Positions 1 through 5,199 are shown, counted from the first letter of the stretch. The stretch: 6,257 nt of DNA from Clostridium sp. CAG:1013 (GCA_000432995.1 HF972672.1:1-6257); one strand, 5' to 3'. A program made the numbers and translations. The notes: generated by a model from the sequence alone, not told the origin.

Positions 1-394
1 GGGAAAGCTGCACCGTGTTGCCGTCGGTATATCCCTGCTGGAAAGTGATCTCCCAGTCTTCGCTTTCTGTGACGGCTGCCGCGTTTACGTCTTCCAGCAC
101 ATCGTAGGTCTCAAGATACGCGCCGTTGGTGCCGGTTTTGCTTTCGTAATTTGTCTCGTAGAACAGGCTTCCCAGCCATTTTCCCACCAGGGGGATCTGG
201 GAAGCCAGAGCGGGATTGGCGCAGCTCAGAGTGAGCAGGCCCGCTGCCACTGCCACAAAGCAGGCCATCACGGCGCTGCACCGGCCAAGCACCCGCTTTC
301 TGTGAATGGCCCGCACCTGGGTCATGGCTTCCTCAACCCGTTGGGATAGTTCTCCAGGGATGGGGATCTCCGGAATCGTCAAATCTTCTCGCAT
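1..394 (-). CDS. DUF4179-like membrane anti-sigma protein (partial; C-terminus beyond window)
   Basis: My reading of the minus strand from an ATG at 394 stays open for 131 codons to the window edge. Residues 1-37 are a charged cytoplasmic stretch, followed by one hydrophobic segment (about 38-58) and then an extracytoplasmic part beginning with ANPALASQIPLVGKWLGSLF (59-78), a motif I associate with DUF4179 proteins encoded next to ECF sigma factors in Firmicutes. One membrane pass with a short inner segment fits a protein that holds the sigma factor at the membrane and releases it on an envelope signal; that role is inferred from family and neighbourhood. The start is set by a strong GGAGGAG 5-6 nt upstream, inside the end of the sigma gene; the two genes overlap by 16 nt, so they are co-transcribed and probably translationally coupled. 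The C-terminal sensory part is missing here. Confidence 0.82.
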   Translation of the reverse strand, partial: MREDLTIPEIPIPGELSQRVEEAMTQVRAIHRKRVLGRCSAVMACFVAVAAGLLTLSCANPALASQIPLVGKWLGSLFYETNYESKTGTNGAYLETYDVLEDVNAAAVTESEDWEITFQQGYTDGNTVQLS

Positions 395-912
395 ACAGGC
401 TCCTCCTTCAAAATGGTTTGCAGCTGTTTGACAGCCCGCCGCAAATACACGGACACGGTGCCCTCCGGCATGCCGGTGGCGGCGCTGATCTCCCGAATGG
501 TGTACCCGTCCAGGTATTTCAGCTTGATCACGTCACGGTATTTTTCCGGCAGATCCTCCAAGGCTTGGTACAGGTCCAGCCGGTCCTCCGAGGGGAGTTC
601 CTCTCGGACGGTCAATCCCGCCTCTTCCTCTAGGGATGCCAAAGGTTTCTTCTGACGGAGAAGATCCTGGGCGGTGTTGATGAGGATCTTCGTCAGCCAG
701 GTGCGGAAATACTCCGGCTCCCGAATGTTTTTCAGGCTCTTGTAGGCCTTGACGATGGTATCCTGCACCACGTCTAAAGCGTCGGCTTCCTGGCGGACGT
801 AGAGGAAGGCCATGCGATACAGGTATTCCTGCTCCAGCTCTATCAGCGTCCCAAATGCTTTCGGATCGCCTCGCATGGCTTTCTTCACCAGCGCCCGCTG
901 TTGTTTTTCCAC
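379..912 (-). CDS. ECF-family RNA polymerase sigma factor
   Basis: A 177-residue protein of normal ECF (sigma-70 group 4) size. Region 2 spans about residues 15-88, with the typical helix containing DALDVVQDTIVKAYKSL (44-60, -10 recognition side) and FRTWLTKILINTAQDLLR (69-86). A short acidic linker (about 92-110) leads to region 4 (about 113-168), whose helix-turn-helix YTIREISAATGMPEGTVSVYLRRA (137-160, described here in two parts: YTIREISAATG and MPEGTVSVYLRRA) reads the -35 element. It directs RNA polymerase to a small regulon, probably including its own promoter. The start codon is GTG at 912-910, supported by an AGAGGAGGG site 7 nt upstream on the minus strand; no better ATG lies nearby. 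The downstream anti-sigma-like gene overlaps it by 16 nt. The signal and regulon cannot be deduced; the resemblance is to the SigV/SigW-like clostridial groups, but I do not assign a subgroup. Confidence 0.95.
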   Translation of the reverse strand: MEKQQRALVKKAMRGDPKAFGTLIELEQEYLYRMAFLYVRQEADALDVVQDTIVKAYKSLKNIREPEYFRTWLTKILINTAQDLLRQKKPLASLEEEAGLTVREELPSEDRLDLYQALEDLPEKYRDVIKLKYLDGYTIREISAATGMPEGTVSVYLRRAVKQLQTILKEEPVCEKI

Positions 913-945
913 GGACTGTCCCTCCTCTCTCAGGTTCTTTGCCCA

Positions 946-975
946 TTAGACTCCTTCCCTCCCCTTTTTCTTACA
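946..975 (-). promoter_or_regulatory. Candidate ECF-type promoter for the sigma/anti-sigma pair
   Basis: On the minus strand TGTAAG (975-970) is followed after 17 nt by AGTCTAA (952-946). This resembles the TGTAAC/TGAAAC ... CGTC layout of Bacillus-type ECF promoters, with mismatches in both boxes. It would start transcription about 30 nt before the GTG start, leaving just enough leader for the ribosome site at about 920-928. Autoregulation is usual for ECF genes, which is the main reason to list it. The -35 candidate lies in the loop of a CCCC/GGGG inverted repeat (961-964 / 976-979). Weak match. Confidence 0.32.
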
Positions 976-1032
976 GGGGCCGGGAACTTTTTTCACACGC
1001 TCCGGGAAGATTGTTAAATCTTTGGAAAACCC

Positions 1033-1062
1033 TTGACAGTTCTCCTCTCCCTCCTGTAAAAT
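1033..1062 (+). promoter_or_regulatory. SigA-type promoter for the EIIA gene
   Basis: A perfect -35 TTGACA (1033-1038) and a near-consensus -10 TAAAAT (1057-1062) are separated by 18 nt. Transcription would begin near 1068-1070, giving a leader of about 100 nt before the EIIA start at 1170. The leader can form a weak stem (AAGC 1096-1099 with GCTT 1120-1123, enclosing CATG 1105-1108 with CATG 1114-1117), but I see no terminator or PTS antiterminator site (RAT) in it. It is divergent from the sigma-factor promoter region. Confidence 0.78.
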
Positions 1063-1169
1063 GATACAGAAGTATTCCACTATACTTGTCAATTTAAGCT
1101 ATATCATGTCAAACATGGGGCTTTCATGGCATATCCGCCCTGGGGCCCGGTGGGGAAAGGAGCAAGCGT

Positions 1170-1646
1170 ATGGCCGCTGTTTCGCCGGGAACGATCCTTC
1201 TGTTTGGGTGCCCTCTTTCGGGAGAGGTACAGCCTGTTTCCCATTGTTCCGATTTCACTTTCTCCCAGGGGATCGTAGGGGACGGAGTGGTCATTCTCCC
1301 CACCGATCCTGTATTGTACTCCCCCGCCGACGCCAAGGTGGATTTCTCCCTGAAGCACGCCTTGGGATTGGAGACGGAGGAAGGAGTCAAATTTCTCATC
1401 CACGTGGGCACTGACACCAACCGCTTGCAGGGAGAGGGTTTCCAGCTATTTGTCCAGACCGGTGACCCGGTAAAGCGTGGCCAAAAGCTGTTGTCCTTTG
1501 ATCCCCAAGTGATGAAGGCCCATCACTGTTCCTTGGAAACACCCTTTGTGTTCTGCAACTGCCAGACCGGCTGGAAGCTGGATCTGCTGAAAACCGGCCA
1601 AGTCTCCGCGGGAGAGGATCTGGTGCGACTCACTGCCCTCTCTTAA
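1170..1646 (+). CDS. PTS sugar transporter, glucose-type EIIA component (free-standing)
   Basis: The 158-residue protein aligns by eye with the glucose/GlcNAc/beta-glucoside EIIA family over nearly its full length: CPLSGEV (14-20), the GIVGDGVVILPTD block (34-46), KHALGLETEEGV (62-73) and FLIHVGTDT (75-83), then LQGEGF (86-91). His78 in the second block is the expected phosphorylated residue and His63 its active-site partner, so both catalytic histidines are kept. It would accept phosphate from HPr and pass it to an EIIB in the cytoplasm. The start is ATG with AAAGGAG (1156-1162) 7 nt upstream. It stands alone between its own promoter and terminator, with no EIIB or EIIC nearby, so it probably serves one or more PTS permeases lacking their own IIA domain. 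A link to the GH32 gene 3.5 kb downstream is only suggestive. Confidence 0.93.
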   Translation: MAAVSPGTILLFGCPLSGEVQPVSHCSDFTFSQGIVGDGVVILPTDPVLYSPADAKVDFSLKHALGLETEEGVKFLIHVGTDTNRLQGEGFQLFVQTGDPVKRGQKLLSFDPQVMKAHHCSLETPFVFCNCQTGWKLDLLKTGQVSAGEDLVRLTALS

Positions 1647-1665
1647 TATGAAAAAGTTCTCTCTT

Positions 1666-1700
1666 ACCGGAAGCCAACCGCTTCCGGTTTTCTTTTTGTT
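1666..1700 (+). terminator. Intrinsic terminator after EIIA
   Basis: A perfect 9-bp stem, ACCGGAAGC (1666-1674) with GCTTCCGGT (1680-1688), a 5-nt loop (CAACC) and a following T-rich run TTTCTTTTTG. It starts 20 nt after the EIIA stop codon and makes that gene monocistronic. Confidence 0.93.
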
Positions 1701-1775
1701 TCCTGGGGCCATCATACAGCTTACATTCTGAAAAAACAAGGAATAACCCAGCGTTTTGAGAAAAAGAAAAATCTC

Positions 1776-1804
1776 TTGCGTTTTTGCCCTCGGTGTTGTA
1801 TAAT
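1776..1804 (+). promoter_or_regulatory. SigA-type promoter of the crp-like/ABC operon, with A-rich upstream element
   Basis: -35 TTGCGT (1776-1781) and a perfect -10 TATAAT (1799-1804) are separated by the optimal 17 nt. An A-rich tract (about 1759-1771) immediately upstream could act as an UP element. Transcription would start near 1811, only a few nt before a GGAGG sequence at 1814-1818. This placement shows that the in-frame TTG (1776) and ATG (1803) codons lie in the promoter and are not starts of the regulator gene. Confidence 0.85.
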
Positions 1805-1821
1805 GCTTCTCGCGGAGGTAA

Positions 1822-1835
1822 GTTGCTATGGCAAC
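1822..1835. promoter_or_regulatory. Palindromic putative operator GTTGC-N4-GCAAC (likely autoregulatory)
   Basis: A perfect 5-4-5 inverted repeat (GTTGC 1822-1826, TATG, GCAAC 1831-1835) located about 11-25 nt downstream of the predicted start point of the operon. Crp/Fnr-family proteins bind two-fold symmetric sites of this architecture (FNR: TTGAT-N4-ATCAA), and the first gene of this operon is such a protein, so an autorepressor site is the obvious reading. Position downstream of +1 favours repression by roadblock or occlusion. It could also act as an RNA stem of 5 bp with a 4-nt loop placed between the Shine-Dalgarno sequence and the regulator's start codon. Confidence 0.6.
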
Positions 1836-1854
1836 ATTTTTGTTATGGAACTGA
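1828..1854 (+). CDS. Possible 8-codon upstream ORF (MATFLLWN) coupled to the regulator gene
   Basis: The only strong Shine-Dalgarno in the leader, GGAGG at 1814-1818, sits 9 nt before an ATG at 1828 that opens an 8-codon frame ending in TGA at 1852-1854. This frame overlaps the regulator's start codon (1845) in another register, so ribosomes ending here could re-initiate on the regulator. The regulator's own ATG has no purine-rich site at normal distance. The ATG lies in the four-base centre of the GTTGC/GCAAC palindrome. Such a short frame can arise by chance; there is no evidence that the peptide itself matters. Confidence 0.35.
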   Translation: MATFLLWN

Positions 1855-2546
1855 CGATTGAAGAATTTGACCTGCTCACCCGCTGTCCCCTATTCCACGG
1901 CATTGGGAGGGAGAAGCTTCGAGAGATGCTTTCCTGTCTCCACGCCCGGCGTGAGACCTTTGCCCCCGGCGCCTTTCTCCTTCGGGAGGGAGACCGGGCT
2001 CAGGAGGTGGGGCTGGTGCTGTCCGGCCAGGGCCGTTCCCTGATGGAGGATCGCTTCGGGGAACCGGTAGTGCTCAGTCTTTTATCTCCCGGCAGTCTGA
2101 TGGGGGTATTTCTGGCCGCCAGCCGGGATCACAAAAGCCCGGTTTTCATCCAGGCACAGGAAGAGCTCACCGCCCTGTTTTTCCCAGGAGACGCTCTTTC
2201 CTCCCCCTGTTCCAACAACTGCCCCGAGCACGGAGTGCTGGTGCGCAATTACCTTTCCAGTCTGGCGGAAAAATCTCTGGTGCTCAACAGCCGGATCAGC
2301 TGCCTGGCAAGGCGGACTGTCCGGGAAAAAGTGCTGGCCTATTTGACCCAGGCCGCCGCTCAAAAGGGGATCGACCCCCAAACCGGCGGGGAATTCTCCG
2401 TGCCTCTGGATCGAAACGCTATGGCCGCCTATCTGAACATCGACCGCACTGCTCTTTCCCGAGAGCTTTCCCGCATGAAGCAGGAGGGGCTCATCGACTT
2501 CCACAAAGACCGGTTCCGGCTGCTGAAAGGCCCCGGATCCCGCTAA
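1845..2546 (+). CDS. Crp/Fnr-family transcriptional regulator
   Basis: The 233-residue protein has the family plan: an N-terminal effector barrel (about 10-115, beginning CPLFHGIGREKLREML), a long dimerisation helix (about 128-153, LVRNYLSSLAEKSLVLNSRI) and a C-terminal winged helix (about 155-228) with the helix-turn-helix around 190-212. The residues that bind cAMP in CRP (the GE...RS signature) are not recognisable, so another effector is likely. Five cysteines (14, 31, 122, 126, 153), two as C-x3-C before the dimer helix, leave a redox or metal role open. By eye, the recognition helix has Thr202 where CRP and FNR have Glu, while Ser205 and Arg206 match FNR. The start at 1845 is chosen because upstream in-frame codons lie in the promoter and CPLF sits at the usual distance from the N-terminus. 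It heads an operon with three ABC transporter genes, its probable target. Confidence 0.92.
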   Translation: MELTIEEFDLLTRCPLFHGIGREKLREMLSCLHARRETFAPGAFLLREGDRAQEVGLVLSGQGRSLMEDRFGEPVVLSLLSPGSLMGVFLAASRDHKSPVFIQAQEELTALFFPGDALSSPCSNNCPEHGVLVRNYLSSLAEKSLVLNSRISCLARRTVREKVLAYLTQAAAQKGIDPQTGGEFSVPLDRNAMAAYLNIDRTALSRELSRMKQEGLIDFHKDRFRLLKGPGSR

Positions 2547-2552
2547 ATGCCA

Positions 2553-2621
2553 GCAAGCGCGTCAAGGCGCGCAAGCCATACACTAGGCGCAAGCCCGCGG
2601 CGCCAATCACAGTTTGCGGGC
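2553..2621 (+). promoter_or_regulatory. GC-rich spacer with alternative hairpins before the solute-binding protein gene
   Basis: The 90-nt gap between the regulator and the next gene is unusually rich in G, C and short repeats. Visible stems are GCGCG (2557-2561) with CGCGC (2568-2572); GGCGC (2586-2590) with GCGCC (2600-2604); and GCCCGC (2593-2598) with GCGGGC (2616-2621). The last two overlap and cannot form together. GCGCAAGCC occurs twice (2569-2577, 2587-2595). The final stem ends two nt before the ribosome site GAAAGG (2623-2628). No T-run follows, so it is not an intrinsic terminator. It may set mRNA stability or translation of the downstream gene, or be a dispersed repeat; I match it to no known riboswitch. 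Confidence 0.45.
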
Positions 2622-2636
2622 AGAAAGGTTTGGATC

Positions 2637-3752
2637 ATGATGAAACGTGTTTTGTCCCTGGCACTGGCTCTTGCCCTGTGCCTGACCCTGTTCGGCTGCT
2701 CCAGTCAGACCGGCACTTCCAGCAGCCAGTCCTCCGAGACGGGTACCTCCTCCCTGGCCAGCGAGACAGAGAGCGAGACTTCCTCTGAGGTGAGCGAGCC
2801 TGAGAGCCAGCCTGCCTCTGAAAGCTCCGCTGCCGAAGAAGAGACCGCTGATCTTGGCACCGCTGTAGTGGCCGCTTTGAAGGGCCCCACCGCCATGGGT
2901 ATGGTGAAGATGATGAGCGACGACAAGGCTTCCTCTTCTCCCAAGTATGACTTCTCCATCTACGCTTCCGCCGATGAGATCACTCCCAAGCTGGTGCAGG
3001 GAGAATTGGACATCGCCGCAGTGCCTGCCAACCTGGCAAGCGTGCTGTACAACAACACCGAGGGTCAGGTCCAAGTGCTGGCCATCAATACCCTGGGCGT
3101 GCTGTACATTGTGGAGAACGGCGACACGATCCAGTCCGTGGAGGACCTGAAAGGCAAGACCATCTACGCTTCCGGCAAAGGTTCCACCCCGGAATACGCT
3201 CTGAACTACATGCTCACTCAAAACGGCATCGATCCTGAAACAGACGTGACCATTGAATGGAAGAGCGAGCACTCCGAGTGTGTGGCTGCTTTGGCCGCCG
3301 ACACCACCGGCATCGCCATGCTGCCCCAGCCCTTCGTCACCACCGCCCAGACTCAGAATGAGAATCTGCGGGTGGCGTTGGATATCACCGAAGAGTGGGA
3401 AAAGCTGGCCTCTGAGAGCGGCAGCGACGCCACCCTCATCACCGGCGTGGTGGTAGGCCGGAAAGAGTTTGTGGAGCAGAATCCTGACCTGGTGAACGCG
3501 TTCCTGGCTGAGTACGAGAAATCCGTAGCCTACACCGAAGAGGATGTGGAAGGCGCCGCCGCTTTGGTTGGCGAGTATGACATCGTTCCCGAGGCCGTGG
3601 CTGTGAAGGCTCTGCCGGAGTGCAACATCGCTTTCATCTCCGGAGACGACATGAAGGCCAAACTTTCCGCTTACCTGCAAACCCTGCTGGACCAGAACCC
3701 CAAGTCGATTGGAGGGGAGATGCCCGGTGACGACTTCTACTACGTCGGTTAA
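2637..3752 (+). CDS. ABC transporter solute-binding lipoprotein, NitT/TauT (NMT1/THI5-like) type
   Basis: A 371-residue secreted lipoprotein. Residues 1-20 are a signal peptide (MMKRVLSLALALALCLTLFG) ending at the lipidation cysteine, Cys21 (LFGC lipobox; Phe before Gly is slightly unusual). A long low-complexity Ser/Glu/Thr linker (about 22-72) tethers the domain to the membrane. The binding domain begins at about 75 (LKGPTAMGMVKMM) and has the family blocks LVQGELDIAAVPANLA (119-134) and VEDLKGKTIYASGKGSTPEYALN (168-190, key residues DLKGK and Gly180/Gly182). It captures a small solute outside the cell for the permease and ATPase encoded next. ATG 2637 is chosen (ATG 2640 is possible) because it has GAAAGG 8 nt upstream and puts the signal peptide at the terminus; the in-frame ATG at 2547 would not. 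The substrate is unknown: nitrate, sulfonate and thiamine-precursor binders share this fold. Confidence 0.9.
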   Translation: MMKRVLSLALALALCLTLFGCSSQTGTSSSQSSETGTSSLASETESETSSEVSEPESQPASESSAAEEETADLGTAVVAALKGPTAMGMVKMMSDDKASSSPKYDFSIYASADEITPKLVQGELDIAAVPANLASVLYNNTEGQVQVLAINTLGVLYIVENGDTIQSVEDLKGKTIYASGKGSTPEYALNYMLTQNGIDPETDVTIEWKSEHSECVAALAADTTGIAMLPQPFVTTAQTQNENLRVALDITEEWEKLASESGSDATLITGVVVGRKEFVEQNPDLVNAFLAEYEKSVAYTEEDVEGAAALVGEYDIVPEAVAVKALPECNIAFISGDDMKAKLSAYLQTLLDQNPKSIGGEMPGDDFYYVG

Positions 3753-4518
3753 AACGGGAGAAAAACAGAACAAGCGCCGCCCTGGTGTGCGGCTGTGGGC
3801 GGTGGCCGTGTGGGTCATCGTCTGGCAGCTTGCCGCCATGGCCCTGGGACAGGAGATCCTTTTGGTATCTCCTGTTTCTGTTTTGCTCCGGTTGGGGGAG
3901 CTTGTCCCCCATTGGGATTTCTGGGGAGCCATCCTCTTTTCCTTCTGGCGGATCACCCTAGGCTTCCTGCTGGCCTGCGTCACTGGCACAGTGCTGGCGG
4001 TGCTCTCCTCCCGGTTTTCCCCGGTGCGGGACCTCACCGCCCCTCTCATGAGCGTGGTGAAATCTATCCCCGTGGCTTCCTTTATCATCCTGGTGCTGAT
4101 CTGGGTCCCCTCCCGGAATTTGTCGGTGGTCATCTCCTTTTTGATGGTCACCCCCATCGTGTACTCCAACGTACTGGGAGGTATTTCCAGTATGGATAAG
4201 AAGCTCACCGAAATGGCGGACGTGTTTCGGGTCCCCTTCCTCCGACGGCTGCGGTACCTGTATCTGCCTCAGGTGGCGCCCTTCTTCCGGTCCGCCTGCG
4301 CTGTGGGCTTGGGACTGTGCTGGAAGGCAGGCATCGCCGCGGAGGTCATCGGCCTGCCCGACGGTTCCATTGGCGAGCGGCTCTATGAAGCCAAGGTGTA
4401 TCTGGCCACTCCGGACCTGTTCTCCTGGACGGTGGTCATCATCCTGGTGAGTTTGGTGTTTGAGAAGTGCTTCCTATTCCTGCTGGACCGGCTGGTCCAC
4501 CGGCTGGAACAGAGCTGA
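3727..4518 (+). CDS. ABC transporter permease, NitT/TauT type
   Basis: The 263-residue integral membrane protein has about six hydrophobic segments (roughly 22-41, 66-93, 106-127, 132-152, 189-210, 232-254), as expected for SsuC/TauC-like permeases. The cytoplasmic coupling loop that docks on the ATPase is recognisable at about 158-183: LTEMADVFRVPFLRRLRYLYLP, reported here by its key residues Glu162-Met-Ala, Val169-Pro and Leu178-Tyr-Leu-Pro. The start is taken as GTG 3727, which has GGAGGGGA (3711-3718) 8 nt upstream; the in-frame TTG at 3709 has no ribosome site and lies before that sequence. The gene overlaps the end of the solute-binding protein gene by 26 nt, indicating tight translational coupling. 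It probably works as a homodimer with two copies of the following ATPase. Confidence 0.92.
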   Translation: MTTSTTSVKTGEKQNKRRPGVRLWAVAVWVIVWQLAAMALGQEILLVSPVSVLLRLGELVPHWDFWGAILFSFWRITLGFLLACVTGTVLAVLSSRFSPVRDLTAPLMSVVKSIPVASFIILVLIWVPSRNLSVVISFLMVTPIVYSNVLGGISSMDKKLTEMADVFRVPFLRRLRYLYLPQVAPFFRSACAVGLGLCWKAGIAAEVIGLPDGSIGERLYEAKVYLATPDLFSWTVVIILVSLVFEKCFLFLLDRLVHRLEQS

Positions 4519-4530
4519 AAGGAGGACCCT

Positions 4531-5100
4531 ATGGAGATCCAACTGAAAAAGGTGAGCAAAGCCTTCGGAGAAAAGCAGGTGCTGAGCGGCTTTTCCCACA
4601 CCTTCCCCGAAGGGGAACTGACCTGTGTCATGGGGCCTTCCGGCTGCGGAAAAACCACTCTGCTTTCCCTGCTGCTAGGACTGGAATCCCCCGACAGCGG
4701 GGAGATCCTGGGCATGGAAGGCCGAAAAAAAAGCGCCGTATTCCAGGAGGACCGGCTCTGTGAGAATGCGGGAGCAGTGTCCAACATTCGGCTGGTGAAC
4801 CCCTCCCTAACCAAAACACAGGCAGCGGAGATGCTCTCCGCTTTAGGGCTTTCCGACAGTCTGGGACAGCCGGTGCGCACTCTTTCCGGCGGAATGAAGC
4901 GCCGGGTGGCTATTCTCCGAGCTCTGGCGGCAGAGTACGACGTGCTTCTCTGCGACGAGCCCTTCAAGGGTCTGGACGAAGAGACAAAGGCCCTGGTAAT
5001 AGACTATTTCCTGGGAAAAACCAAGGGAAAGACTGTCCTGGTGGTCACCCACGACAGCGCCGAGGCTAAGGCCCTGGGAGGTCACTTATTGCTCTTGTAA
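4531..5100 (+). CDS. ABC transporter ATP-binding protein, compact NitT/TauT type
   Basis: All nucleotide-binding motifs are present in order: Walker A GPSGCGKTT (35-43), Q-loop VFQEDRL (Gln72), signature LSGGM (118-122), Walker B VLLCDEPF (138-145, catalytic Glu143), D-loop GLDEE (147-151) and switch histidine His174. It hydrolyses ATP on the inner face of the membrane to drive the permease encoded 12 nt upstream. AAGGAGG (4519-4525) lies 5 nt before the ATG and begins right after the permease stop codon. At 189 residues it is clearly shorter than the usual 240-260; the spacing between Walker A and the signature is short and the protein ends about 15 residues after the switch histidine. No frameshift is apparent and the stop is followed by the operon terminator, so this looks like a natural compact form and not a truncation. 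Confidence 0.94.
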   Translation: MEIQLKKVSKAFGEKQVLSGFSHTFPEGELTCVMGPSGCGKTTLLSLLLGLESPDSGEILGMEGRKKSAVFQEDRLCENAGAVSNIRLVNPSLTKTQAAEMLSALGLSDSLGQPVRTLSGGMKRRVAILRALAAEYDVLLCDEPFKGLDEETKALVIDYFLGKTKGKTVLVVTHDSAEAKALGGHLLLL

Positions 5101-5123
5101 TTTTCCCCGTTCTGGGGTATGAT
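5095..5123 (+). promoter_or_regulatory. Candidate promoter for the GH32 gene, upstream of a terminator hairpin
   Basis: TTGTAA (5095-5100, overlapping the ATPase stop codon) and TATGAT (5118-5123) are separated by 17 nt; the boxes match SigA consensus at four and five of six positions. A start near 5130 would be only about 9 nt before the hairpin at 5139. A small inverted repeat, CCCC (5105-5108) with GGGG (5114-5117), occupies the spacer and could be an operator half-pair. Moderate match only. Confidence 0.42.
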
Positions 5124-5138
5124 GAACATAGACCTTTC

Positions 5139-5166
5139 GCCGGGGGCTTTTGGTTCCCGGCTTTTT
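5139..5166 (+). terminator. Intrinsic terminator after the ABC operon, in the GH32 leader
   Basis: A stem of six G-C pairs extended by two G-U pairs (GCCGGGGG 5139-5146 with TTCCCGGC 5154-5161), a 7-nt loop and TTTTT (5162-5166). It begins 38 nt after the ATPase stop codon and would end the four-gene operon. It also lies between the only plausible promoter and the GH32 start at 5200. Confidence 0.85.
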
Positions 5167-5199
5167 CATTTATCTTTCCAGGTAAAGGAGTGTTTTTCC

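Noticed and set aside
1776..1844. TTG (1776) and ATG (1803) as upstream starts of the Crp/Fnr regulator
   Set aside because: They coincide with the -35 and -10 boxes of a well-formed promoter and would lie upstream of the transcript start; the added residues do not resemble the family.
2547..2636. ATG 2547 as the start of the solute-binding protein
   Set aside because: It would put about 30 Arg-rich residues in front of a complete lipoprotein signal peptide; ATG 2637 has a correctly spaced ribosome site.
2547..2636. A known riboswitch (for example TPP, given the THI5-like binding protein)
   Set aside because: The conserved TPP box sequences are absent, and I recognise no other riboswitch consensus.
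3709..3726. TTG 3709 as the permease start
   Set aside because: No ribosome site precedes it, whereas GGAGGGGA lies at the right distance from GTG 3727.
2607..4208. A 533-codon open frame on the minus strand across the binding-protein and permease genes
   Set aside because: It is antisense to two genes with clear family motifs and signal/membrane features, is rich in His/Gly/Arg with no recognisable domain, and has no ribosome site; long antisense frames are common in GC-rich DNA.
4383..4967. A 194-codon open frame on the minus strand across the permease end and ATPase
   Set aside because: It is antisense to an ATPase with all catalytic motifs, is Ser/Arg-rich, and has no ribosome site or domain.
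5105..5117. CCCC-N5-GGGG as a separate terminator after the ATPase gene
   Set aside because: The stem is only 4 bp and is not followed by a T-run; the hairpin at 5139-5166 is far stronger.
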